From Roseibium sp. Sym1 (lineage in GTDB: Bacteria > Pseudomonadota > Alphaproteobacteria > Rhizobiales > Stappiaceae), in contig NZ_CP114786.1 of assembly GCF_027359675.1 (NCBI RefSeq), positions 186,001 to 250,000 of the forward strand: DNA of 64,000 bases, in the 5' to 3' direction. A program made the position numbers and the translations under genes. The notes beneath the pieces were generated by a model that saw only the letters and a list, made by a program, of their open reading frames with translations, was not told the origin of the DNA and did no database searches. Numbering within the stretch: the first letter of the stretch is position 1; the number at the start of each line of letters is the position of its first letter. Below are positions 1 to 7,386 of the stretch, in pieces.

Positions 1-1
1 G

Positions 2-532
2 GATCGGATCCAGCGCATGTCGGTGCTCGATATCCTGCCGACCTGCGACTACTGGGACAGGCTCGACCGGCTCTTTGGCCTGAAAATCTACCATTGGATG
101 TTTCTGGCCCAGCCCGCGCCCTTTCCGGAAAAACTGATCTCCGCCTCTCCGGTCCGGTTTTTGTTTCACACGCTCAGAAGCTGGACCGCCGAGAAAAGCC
201 TGAAATGCTTTTCCGAGGAAGCGCTCAAGCACAATCGAGCCTGGTTTTGTGATCCGGACAGGATATCGGCAACCTGCGAAGACTATCGGGCCGGAGCCGG
301 CCCCGACTACGAGCATGACCGGCAGTCACTCGATTCCGGTCAGAAAATCGAAATTCCCCTCCTCGCCCTCTGGGGCGACAAGGGCATTGCGACAAGTGTC
401 GACTCGCCGCTGGACGTCTGGCGCAACTGGTGCCCGGGCGCCGAGGGTCTGTCCCTGCCTTGCGGCCACTTTCTGCCCGAGGAGGCACCGGACGAGACGT
501 TCGATGCTCTTCTTGACTTTTTCAGCCGCTGA
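2..532 (+). CDS. Haloacetate (fluoroacetate) dehalogenase-like alpha/beta hydrolase, 3' part only
   Basis: The reading frame is open from the first complete codon at position 2, so the gene begins upstream of the window and the nucleophile Asp region is missing. The visible C-terminal part has the cap-domain His-Trp pair (HWMFLAQP, codons at about 92-97), a Tyr in EDYRAG 64 residues later, the strand LALWGDKG that usually carries or precedes the acid residue, and the catalytic His in GHFLPEEAP (codon at 467). In fluoroacetate dehalogenases an adjacent His-Trp and a Tyr about 63 residues later bind the leaving halide, so the spacing fits that family well. Expected reaction is hydrolysis of haloacetate to glycolate and halide, but related epoxide hydrolases share the fold and the nucleophile cannot be seen. 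Confidence 0.75.
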   Translation, partial: DRIQRMSVLDILPTCDYWDRLDRLFGLKIYHWMFLAQPAPFPEKLISASPVRFLFHTLRSWTAEKSLKCFSEEALKHNRAWFCDPDRISATCEDYRAGAGPDYEHDRQSLDSGQKIEIPLLALWGDKGIATSVDSPLDVWRNWCPGAEGLSLPCGHFLPEEAPDETFDALLDFFSR

Positions 533-859
533 CAAAGCACTCACAACGCTGCAGCGGAACGATAAACGTTCCCTCGGGAAAGCAACTTTCCGTTGCGTCG
601 CTTCCGAAATTGCAAACCCTCAAGAATTCTAGTGTTAATAAGCTTTAAGAAAGCCATTCAATACAATTTAACCATTCACCACTATTGAGAAAAATGGCAG
701 TGATCGTTTGCGTAAACCTACACGGCCCCAGGGCCAAAAATACCAGCGGATAGTTCCTGCCGGAATGGGCGCAGCGGTGGCTGCCCGGGGGAACAGGTGC
801 AACGCGTGGGAAAGCAACAGTCATGGCGGCGACAAGACTTGCGTGAGGGCAGACCGCGC
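533..859. other. Intergenic region, likely promoter of the GGDEF-EAL gene
   Basis: No coding frame here is supported. The middle (about 600-700) is AT-rich compared with its surroundings and probably holds the promoter of the downstream gene. Two TTAA tetramers at 635-638 and 645-648 are separated by six bases, one short of the CtrA spacing, so I do not call a CtrA site. No terminator hairpin is evident after the hydrolase. Confidence 0.4.
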
Positions 860-3800
860 ATGCGCGGTCTCAATGCACGTCTGGACAGTCTGCTCGACAG
901 ATGGTGCGCCGACGAGACCTGTTTCGAAAAACCGCTTCGTGTGGTTTTCCTGTCCTTTCTTGCCCTGACCGTCGCCGCTCTCACACTTCAGAACATCGTG
1001 CTGGAATACCGGAGTTTGCGCGAACCGCAGGTGGCCACGATGCAGACCGCCGAGCGGTTGCTTGTGCACCAGCGCGCACGCGGCACCGAGGCACTGACCG
1101 AGGCCGTTGCCGCGGTCAGCGCGGACCAGGACCTCGTGAATGCCATCCGGACAAAGGACCAGAGCGAGATCAGGCAGGTCGCGGACCGGGTTTTCGCCCG
1201 CAAGGCGGCAGATCTCAAGATAGCCGAACTCGCCATTTTCTCCGCGGAACAGGAGCCGGTCTACCTGGCACGCGGCACCGCTCTGGCCAACCTTCATGCG
1301 GACAGTTTTCAAACCGAATTGAACGCGAACCTGTTTCGCCAGACCAATGACATAGAGTTCGGGCCCGGCAACGAAATCGTCGTCAGCATACTCCACCCGT
1401 GGATCGTCGACGGCAAGCTGATCGGCTATCTCAAGCTCGCCCTCAACATCGAACAATCCCTCGCCCTGGCCAGCTCGGCCGTGAACGCGCAGATTGTCAA
1501 ACTCTGCGAGATCGGCGCCGCCGGCGAGCAGGGTGGCGGCACCCTGACCTATCGGGTACTCGGCGACCTGACACCGACCGGTCTGGATTTCGACAAGGTG
1601 ATTTCCGGCAGCAACAGTGTCGACGGCCTCGACCGGTTCCAGTTTCAGGACAACAGGGTCTTCATGGTCCGGAACCTTCCGATACCCGTCATCAGCCAGG
1701 AACATGTCGTACGTCTCGTTCTGGTGAAAGACATCACCCGCAACGTCTGGGCGTTCCTGGAGGGCACACTTCTGTCGCTCATGGCCGGAATCGGCCTGGC
1801 GCTGCTGGCCTGGGCAGTGGTCTTCCGTCTCCTGACTAGGCTCCAGTCCTCGGTCCGGAAAACGCGCTTGCGTCTGGAAGCGGAAGTCCGCGACAACACG
1901 CGCAAGCTCGAGGAAAGCGCGCAGCAGCTGACCGAGGCACAGCATATTGCCCATGTCGGCAACTGGGAACGGGACATAGCCACCAACGAAATCCGGGGTT
2001 CGGAAGAATTTTTCAGGATCATGGGCCTGTCGGCGGAGCTACCGGCGAAGGAAATACAGCAACAGATCTTTGCCCGCATACCGAGCCACGAGCATCATGC
2101 CGCCCTCGGCCTGGTCCGCAAGGCAATCGAGACCTGCAGCGAATTCGATGTCGAACATTCGCTCATCCAGGAAGACGGCGGTCAAAAACACCTGCATGTG
2201 CGGGGATATGTGCTTCCCGATGCGGACGGCCAGCCTGCGAAGGTGGTCGGTATCGTTCACGACATCACCGAACGCCGCCACGCGGAACGGCGCAACCAGC
2301 TGCTTGCCAGCATTCTGGAATCCTCCCTGAACGAGATCTACATCCTGAATGCCAGCACCTTCCACATCGAATATGCGAACCAGTGCGCGCTCGACAACCT
2401 TGGCTACAGTCTCGAGGAACTGAAGTCGCAGCGGATCTGGGACATCGATCCGGTCTATGACATGGCAACCGTGCGCCGTCACGTGGAGCCGCTGCTGGAC
2501 GGCGTTCAGGTGAGCCTTTCGGTGGAAAGCGTGCACCGGCGCAAGAACGGCAGCGAATACCCGGTCGACCTGCGTGTTCAGTTGATGAAAGACCAGGACA
2601 GGGACCTCTTTGTCGCCATCGCAAACGATGTGTCCGAACGGGTACAGCGCGAAAACGAGACCCGTGAGGCCAAGGTCCGCGCGGAACGCCTGGCCTATTT
2701 CGACCCGTTGACCAAGCTCTCGAACCGGGCCGGCTGCCAGCGAGACGCCAAGATCCGGTTCGCCAGGGAGGAAAAGCCGGCGTTCCTGGTTCATGTCGAC
2801 ATGGACGGCTTCAAGAGGGTCAACGACACGCTCGGGCACCTTGCCGGCGATCACTGCCTGGAGGAGACCGGCCGCCGGCTCAGGGAAATCTGCCGCGGCC
2901 TGGGCACCGCCTATCGCTGGGGCGGAGACGAATTCGTCATCCTCGCCGAAAGCGGCAGCTCGGATCCCAACGAATTGTGCGAACGCGCACGCCGTCTCAT
3001 GCGCCAGCCGATGGACTACAACGGCAACCGTTTCTGGCCCACGGTCAGCATGGGGCTCGCACTGTGTCCGGAAGACGGTGGCGACTTCGACACGTTGCTG
3101 GTCAATGCCGACCTGGCGCTTTACCAGTCCAAGGAAAACGGCAAGGATCGTTACACGTTCTTCAAGCCGGACATGCGCGCGGACAGCGAAACCGAGGCCA
3201 GACTGGAACGGGAGTTGAAGGACGCCCTCAAGAACGACGAGTTCTTCCTGGTGTTCCAGCCGCAGGTCAATCTCCGCTCCCAGGCCGTGACGGGTATCGA
3301 GGCCCTGGTCCGCTGGCAGCATCCCGAGCGCGGCGTGATCTCCCCCGGCGAATTTCTTCCGATTGTCGAGAAGTCCGGATTGGCGCCGATGCTCGGGGAA
3401 ATCGTCATCGACAAGGCGCTGGCGGCCGCGCGGCACTGGCTTGACAGCGGACTGGATTTCGGACGCGTCTCCGTGAACGTCTCGCCTTCGCACCTGGCAT
3501 CGGGAAAACTTCTGGAACACTTCAATGCGGCCATGTCCAAACACGAGGTCGGTCCGGAGCGGATCACGGCCGAGGTGCTGGAATCGGTCTTCCTCAACGA
3601 TTCAAGATCCGGTCATCTGCTGACCCTCAAGCAATTGTTCGATCTTGGAGTGCATGTCGAACTCGATGATTTCGGAACCGGTTATGCGTCGCTGTCCCAC
3701 GTCACGGACCTTCCTATCAACGGTCTGAAGATCGACCGCTCGTTCACGAAACAGATGCTGCAGGACGCCAAGAAGGAAGTCGTGGTCAACCAGCTGATTC

Positions 3801-3985
3801 ATCTGGCCCGCTCCCTGAACATCGGCATTGTTTGCGAAGGGGTCGAGACGGAAGCGCAATACGACCGTCTGCGCATGATGGGTGACTTCTCCATTCAGGG
3901 TTACCTGATCGCCCGTCCGATGCCTTTCGACCAGGCAACCGACTGGATGTCGGAATCGGTAGACGACCTCTATTTTGTCATCTAG
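860..3985 (+). CDS. Membrane-anchored PAS-GGDEF-EAL cyclic-di-GMP signalling protein
   Basis: A 1041-residue dual-domain protein likely to make and/or break cyclic di-GMP at the inner membrane. A first membrane helix (about residues 22-44) and a second (about 302-323) enclose a periplasmic sensor region. Two PAS-like domains follow (about 365-600), then a GGDEF domain with intact GGDEF at 688-692, then an EAL domain with EAL at 814-816, DDFGTG, KIDRSF, EGVET and QGYLIARP, all residues expected of an active phosphodiesterase. I see no RxxD product-inhibition site before GGDEF. The ATG at 860 has GAGGG upstream; a GTG at 797 behind GGGGGA would add 21 basic residues and is possible. The stop codon TAG (3983-3985) is the first three bases of the adjoining MITE, so the original C-terminus may have differed. 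Confidence 0.93.
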   Translation: MRGLNARLDSLLDRWCADETCFEKPLRVVFLSFLALTVAALTLQNIVLEYRSLREPQVATMQTAERLLVHQRARGTEALTEAVAAVSADQDLVNAIRTKDQSEIRQVADRVFARKAADLKIAELAIFSAEQEPVYLARGTALANLHADSFQTELNANLFRQTNDIEFGPGNEIVVSILHPWIVDGKLIGYLKLALNIEQSLALASSAVNAQIVKLCEIGAAGEQGGGTLTYRVLGDLTPTGLDFDKVISGSNSVDGLDRFQFQDNRVFMVRNLPIPVISQEHVVRLVLVKDITRNVWAFLEGTLLSLMAGIGLALLAWAVVFRLLTRLQSSVRKTRLRLEAEVRDNTRKLEESAQQLTEAQHIAHVGNWERDIATNEIRGSEEFFRIMGLSAELPAKEIQQQIFARIPSHEHHAALGLVRKAIETCSEFDVEHSLIQEDGGQKHLHVRGYVLPDADGQPAKVVGIVHDITERRHAERRNQLLASILESSLNEIYILNASTFHIEYANQCALDNLGYSLEELKSQRIWDIDPVYDMATVRRHVEPLLDGVQVSLSVESVHRRKNGSEYPVDLRVQLMKDQDRDLFVAIANDVSERVQRENETREAKVRAERLAYFDPLTKLSNRAGCQRDAKIRFAREEKPAFLVHVDMDGFKRVNDTLGHLAGDHCLEETGRRLREICRGLGTAYRWGGDEFVILAESGSSDPNELCERARRLMRQPMDYNGNRFWPTVSMGLALCPEDGGDFDTLLVNADLALYQSKENGKDRYTFFKPDMRADSETEARLERELKDALKNDEFFLVFQPQVNLRSQAVTGIEALVRWQHPERGVISPGEFLPIVEKSGLAPMLGEIVIDKALAAARHWLDSGLDFGRVSVNVSPSHLASGKLLEHFNAAMSKHEVGPERITAEVLESVFLNDSRSGHLLTLKQLFDLGVHVELDDFGTGYASLSHVTDLPINGLKIDRSFTKQMLQDAKKEVVVNQLIHLARSLNIGIVCEGVETEAQYDRLRMMGDFSIQGYLIARPMPFDQATDWMSESVDDLYFVI

Positions 3986-4283
3986 AGCGTTTTCCGACCC
4001 ATAAGGGTCATTTGACCGAGACGGTTTGGCGCGCTGGCCAGGCGGGTCACGCGCGGTGGTGTTTCCCACCACAAGGGTGGGCCAACGACGCCGGCGCGCC
4101 AAACCGTCCGGCCCAATTTCAATTGTTTCTCATACGCATCCGGGCTGTTGCGGGTGAGAGTATCCGGCCCATCGGCAGCGTTGCGCCGCTTGCCCGATGC
4201 ACCGCATCGCGCTTCGCGGCGCGCCTTGCCGACTGAACCGGATACACTCATCAAATGATCCTGATTGATCGGAAAACGCTCTA
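3983..4283. mobile_element. MITE-like element with terminal inverted repeats and TA ends
   Basis: The ends TAGAGCGTTTTCCGA (3983-3997) and TCGGAAAACGCTCTA (4269-4283) are a perfect 15-bp inverted repeat, and similarity extends imperfectly to 33 bp (3983-4015 against 4251-4283). Both outer dinucleotides are TA, as expected of an IS630/Tc1-type TA target duplication. Inside are nested hairpins: a 19-bp inverted repeat with one mismatch near 4019-4037 and 4091-4109, and GTGGTG-TTT-CCCACCAC at its centre. There is no transposase frame, so it would be non-autonomous. Repeats starting TAGAGCG are, to my knowledge, widespread between genes in Hyphomicrobiales; assigning this one to a named family needs a genome search. 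Confidence 0.8.
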
Positions 4284-4380
4284 ACCGTCCCCGCCCTGCC
4301 TCAGCAGCCTTTTGAATACCGGCTTCTCCCGGCATTTTCACATGCCGGGGGTTGGAAAACCGTTTTGGCCCACCACATAA

Positions 4381-4397
4381 AGTGAACAACGTTCACT
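4381..4397. promoter_or_regulatory. Palindromic operator upstream of the patatin gene
   Basis: AGTGAAC-AAC-GTTCACT is a perfect inverted repeat with 7-bp arms and a 3-bp spacer, 15 bp before the chosen start codon. Its size and symmetry resemble operators of TetR-family repressors. No TetR-type gene lies in the window, so the regulator would act from elsewhere. Because it sits so close to the start, binding would block transcription or an early transcript. Confidence 0.55.
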
Positions 4398-4412
4398 ATA
4401 AGGATGTGCCTC

Positions 4413-5264
4413 ATGTTCAATCCCCACACTTGCCCAAGGATCGGTCTTGCCCTGGGCGGCGGGGGAGCCCGCGGGCTCGCCCATATTCCCGTCCTGGAGG
4501 CGTTCGACGACCTGGGCCTGAAACCGGCGCGGATTGCGGGAACATCCATCGGGGCCATCATGGGCGCGGTCTATGGTAACGGCCGCAGCGGCGAGGATAT
4601 CCGGGACATCACGCGTTCGCTCTTCGCGGACCGCAACAGCGTCCTTTCCCGCCTGTGGCAGCTCAGGCCCAAACGCTTCGCGGACATGATCCGGTCCACG
4701 CCGGTCCAATTCGATCCTCAGCGGGTTCTGGAGGTGTTCATCGGTGAATACCTGCCGGAACGGTTCGAGGATCTCCAGATACCCCTGCGCATGCACGCCG
4801 CTGATTTCTACGGCTGCGAGGAAGTCGCCTTCGACAGCGGCCCGATTCTGCCGGCCCTTGCCGCATCGATCGCGATGCCGGCGGTTTTCCGTCCCGTCCT
4901 GCATGAGCGCCGATGCCTGATCGACGGCGGCGTTGTCAATCCACTGCCGTTTGACGGGTTGCGCGAGGACTGCGACATCGTTGTCGCGGTAGATGTGGTT
5001 GGCGCGCCCGTCCCCCGGGACGACAAGGACGACATCACCATGCTGGACTCGTTGTTCGGCTCGTCACAGATCCTGATGCAGACCATCACCAAGCAAAAAC
5101 TGAAGATGGATCAACCGGATATCCTGTTGCGCCCGCCGCACGACCCGATCCGGGTCCTGGACTTCATGAAAGCGGAACGCGTTCTGGGCAACGCCGAATC
5201 CCTGAGAACCGTCGCCCGGGAACAATTGACAAGCCTGATAAAAGAACCAATGAAAGTTACTTGA
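4413..5264 (+). CDS. Patatin-like phospholipase (RssA type)
   Basis: A 283-residue patatin-fold esterase/phospholipase, predicted to hydrolyse acyl groups of membrane lipids. The oxyanion-hole glycine loop GGGGARG is at residues 15-21, the nucleophile elbow GTSIG places Ser at 45, and the catalytic Asp lies in IDGG at about 171, so the Ser-Asp dyad is complete. Length and layout match small bacterial RssA-like patatins rather than the ExoU toxins. No signal peptide or membrane helix is seen, so it is probably cytoplasmic or peripheral. The ATG at 4413 is preferred because AAGGA lies eight bases before it; the ATG at 4404 overlaps that ribosome binding site. A TetR-like palindrome just upstream suggests regulated, possibly stress- or lipid-induced, expression. 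Confidence 0.88.
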   Translation: MFNPHTCPRIGLALGGGGARGLAHIPVLEAFDDLGLKPARIAGTSIGAIMGAVYGNGRSGEDIRDITRSLFADRNSVLSRLWQLRPKRFADMIRSTPVQFDPQRVLEVFIGEYLPERFEDLQIPLRMHAADFYGCEEVAFDSGPILPALAASIAMPAVFRPVLHERRCLIDGGVVNPLPFDGLREDCDIVVAVDVVGAPVPRDDKDDITMLDSLFGSSQILMQTITKQKLKMDQPDILLRPPHDPIRVLDFMKAERVLGNAESLRTVAREQLTSLIKEPMKVT

Positions 5265-5321
5265 AGGCAACATACGCACAATTGACCAGATAAATCGTTT
5301 TTATTAGAGCCGCTTTTGCCT

Positions 5322-5336
5322 TTAACAAAACATTAA
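5322..5336. promoter_or_regulatory. CtrA-type binding site
   Basis: TTAACAAAACATTAA is a perfect TTAA-N7-TTAA box in a strongly AT-rich stretch, 44 bp before the start of the small gene at 5381. CtrA is the alphaproteobacterial cell-cycle response regulator. The match is exact, but AT-rich sequence raises the chance level. Confidence 0.5.
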
Positions 5337-5380
5337 TAAAAATCCCAAATAATTTTCTTAATATATTAGGAGCAGGACAA

Positions 5381-5713
5381 ATGCAGCCATCAGGATCGAC
5401 AGATTTGGAATCATGTCCGGTGTCGGACGATTTGTTGAAACGGCTGCTCGAGACAACGCTGGGCGCGGTCAAGGATCTCGGACGCCAGCTGCCTGACAAT
5501 CAGCGGGCCGCCCTGGCTGTCTATTGCTACCGCCGCGCCCACTTCCGCCGACTTGGCCTGGCACTGGCGGCCCTTTGCAGCCGCCATGCCCTGATCGCCG
5601 AGGCGGGACATGCCGGCGAGGTGATCTTCCGCCAGGCCAGCACGGGCACAGACATCGACAAGGACAACCGGCACAGGGGCCACAAGGCGCCCGTCAGCCT
5701 GCATGTGATCTGA
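5381..5713 (+). CDS. Small hypothetical protein, possibly CtrA-regulated
   Basis: A 110-residue protein that I do not recognise. It starts at an ATG with AGGAG nine bases upstream, which supports it as a real gene. The first 60 residues look helical with an acidic start; a central alanine/leucine-rich segment near residues 55-70 is too polar to be a confident membrane helix; the C-terminus is rich in His, Arg and Asp. A perfect CtrA box lies upstream and the whole 5265-5380 leader is AT-rich. It stands alone, with the patatin gene before it and a different promoter region after it. Confidence 0.65.
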   Translation: MQPSGSTDLESCPVSDDLLKRLLETTLGAVKDLGRQLPDNQRAALAVYCYRRAHFRRLGLALAALCSRHALIAEAGHAGEVIFRQASTGTDIDKDNRHRGHKAPVSLHVI

Positions 5714-5927
5714 CATTTCCCTTCCGGGGCAGGTTCTTCCTCCCACCCGCCCCCACCTCAGGCAACCGCCTTCGCAGCATCTTGCGCGAGCCGGTTGCCT
5801 TTTCTTTTGGCACTTTGCCTCCCTGGCCTTCAGGAAAGCGGCAATCGCGGGTCAGACCGGACGCCGCGCCTTGCCACGACGTGTCTTCCCCCTACCCTTA
5901 AGCGGACAGACCAGACACGGGTGGCAC

Positions 5928-6794
5928 ATGATGGCTTCGTTTCTTTCCGTTCTTCTCCGGTTCCTCCACCGCCACAAGAGGCGTTCAGCAAAGATCCTGA
6001 GCGCCCCGGCCGGGCTGGCCCTGTTGCTTGCGGCGGTGTCGCCCGCCCAGGCCATTTGCCAGCTGGTCGCGCAAGCCCCTTTCAAATCGGCCCAGCCCGG
6101 CGAAATGCGGGTCTGGCAAGCGGCGATCCAGACCGGTGAAGTCCAGATCCGCTACATCGGTCATTCCACCTTCGAACTCGAGACGCCGAAAGGCATCCGG
6201 ATCGCGACAGACTACAATGACAGCGTCCGGCCGTTCCTGCCGCCCACCGTGGCAACCATGAACGGCGCCCACAGCACCCATTACTCCCTCAGTCCCGACC
6301 CGAACATCGAACATCTGCTTTACGGCTGGAATCCGAAGGGCGGACCGATGGACCACGACCTGACGGTCGGGGATGTCCGCATACGGAACATTCAGACCAA
6401 CATTCGCGGCTGGGACGGCGAGAGCCGGCGCCTCGGCAATTCGATCTTCATCTTCGAGGTTGCGGATCTGTGCATTGCCCATCTCGGCCACCTGCACCAC
6501 AGGCTGACACAGGAGGACCTGACCCGGCTGGGTCAGATCGACGTGGTGTTCGCCGCGATCGACAACACCTCGACCCTGCGCCTCGACAGTCTGATGGAGG
6601 TCCTGGAAAGCATCGGCCCCGCGATGGTGATCCCGATGCATTTTCATTTTGCCGGCGCCCTGCAGGCGTTCACCGGGCGGGCCCTTGAGGCCGGCTATGA
6701 GGTCGTGCGGGCGGAAACGCCTTCCGTGATCGTCAGCCGGACCAGCCTGCCAATCAAGCCGACGGTCTACATCATGATGCCGGGCGGCGCCTGA
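5928..6794 (+). CDS. Exported metallo-beta-lactamase-fold hydrolase, atypical metal motif
   Basis: A 288-residue protein with an N-terminal hydrophobic segment (about residues 23-42) ending in a cleavable-looking AQA, so probably periplasmic. The sequence GHSTFELETPKGIRIATDY is typical of UlaG-like metallo-beta-lactamase-fold proteins. Where the family has SHxHxDH, this protein has HSTHYSLSP; later family positions appear as AHLGHLHHRL and PMHFHF, still His-rich. Metal binding is therefore plausible but not by the canonical set. The start at 5928 or 5931 is chosen because upstream residues do not look like protein; GGTGG precedes it. The substrate is unknown. A (GA)8 run at 6803-6818 follows the gene. 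Confidence 0.72.
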   Translation: MMASFLSVLLRFLHRHKRRSAKILSAPAGLALLLAAVSPAQAICQLVAQAPFKSAQPGEMRVWQAAIQTGEVQIRYIGHSTFELETPKGIRIATDYNDSVRPFLPPTVATMNGAHSTHYSLSPDPNIEHLLYGWNPKGGPMDHDLTVGDVRIRNIQTNIRGWDGESRRLGNSIFIFEVADLCIAHLGHLHHRLTQEDLTRLGQIDVVFAAIDNTSTLRLDSLMEVLESIGPAMVIPMHFHFAGALQAFTGRALEAGYEVVRAETPSVIVSRTSLPIKPTVYIMMPGGA

Positions 6795-6828
6795 ACGGGA
6801 ACGAGAGAGAGAGAGAGACGCGTCCGTC

Positions 6829-7386
6829 TCAGCCCTTGAAGCGCAGGAACAGGACCTGGCTGTCCCCGGCCTGCCGGGTGTCCAGACTTTCAAATGGCTG
6901 CGGAATGTCGACCTCGGCAGAGGCGCGTTCCTCCAGGACACAGAGCGCCCCCGGCTTCAGCCAGCCGCCGGCGGCGGCCGACGCCAGGGCCTTCTCGCCG
7001 AGCCCCTTGTCATAAGGCGGATCGGCGAACACAAGGTCGAACGGGGCGATCGTGCCGGCCGCGCCCATGCGCGTTGCATCGCGGCGGAAGATCTTCGCAA
7101 CTCCGTTCAGCCCGAGCGTCTCCATGTTGCGGCGGATCACCCCGCGGGCCTCGGTGCCGTCCTCTATGAAGGTGCAGTGACCCGCGCCCCGGCTGATCGC
7201 CTCGAATCCGAGCGCCCCCGTGCCGGCAAACAGATCGAGCACGCGGACGCCGTCAAGGTCCATTTCCAGGCCGTGGGCCAGAATATTGAACACGGTCTCG
7301 CGCAGCCGGTCGCTTGTCGGCCGGGTTCCCTGCGACTTGGGCGTGGCCAGCGCCGTTCCCTTGAACCGTCCGGCAACAATTCTCAC
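6829..7386 (-). CDS. rsmD: 16S rRNA (guanine966-N2)-methyltransferase RsmD
   Basis: A 185-residue SAM-dependent methyltransferase that modifies G966 of 16S rRNA during 30S assembly. Motif I is DLFAGTGALG (51-60) and the catalytic DPPY tetrad is at 122-125, both standard for RsmD, and the length is typical. The start is a GTG at 7386 that overlaps the stop of the upstream pseudouridine synthase gene by four bases (GTGA), so the two are translationally coupled in an rRNA/tRNA modification operon. Confidence 0.95.
   Translation of the reverse strand: MRIVAGRFKGTALATPKSQGTRPTSDRLRETVFNILAHGLEMDLDGVRVLDLFAGTGALGFEAISRGAGHCTFIEDGTEARGVIRRNMETLGLNGVAKIFRRDATRMGAAGTIAPFDLVFADPPYDKGLGEKALASAAAGGWLKPGALCVLEERASAEVDIPQPFESLDTRQAGDSQVLFLRFKG

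Noticed and set aside
635..648. TTAA-N6-TTAA upstream of the GGDEF-EAL gene
   Set aside because: The spacing is six, not seven, and the region is generally AT-rich.
6803..6818. (GA)8 dinucleotide run between the metallo-beta-lactamase-fold gene and rsmD
   Set aside because: It is outside coding sequence, short, and has no partner structure beyond a small GAGACG/CGTCTC hairpin; I see no basis for phase variation.
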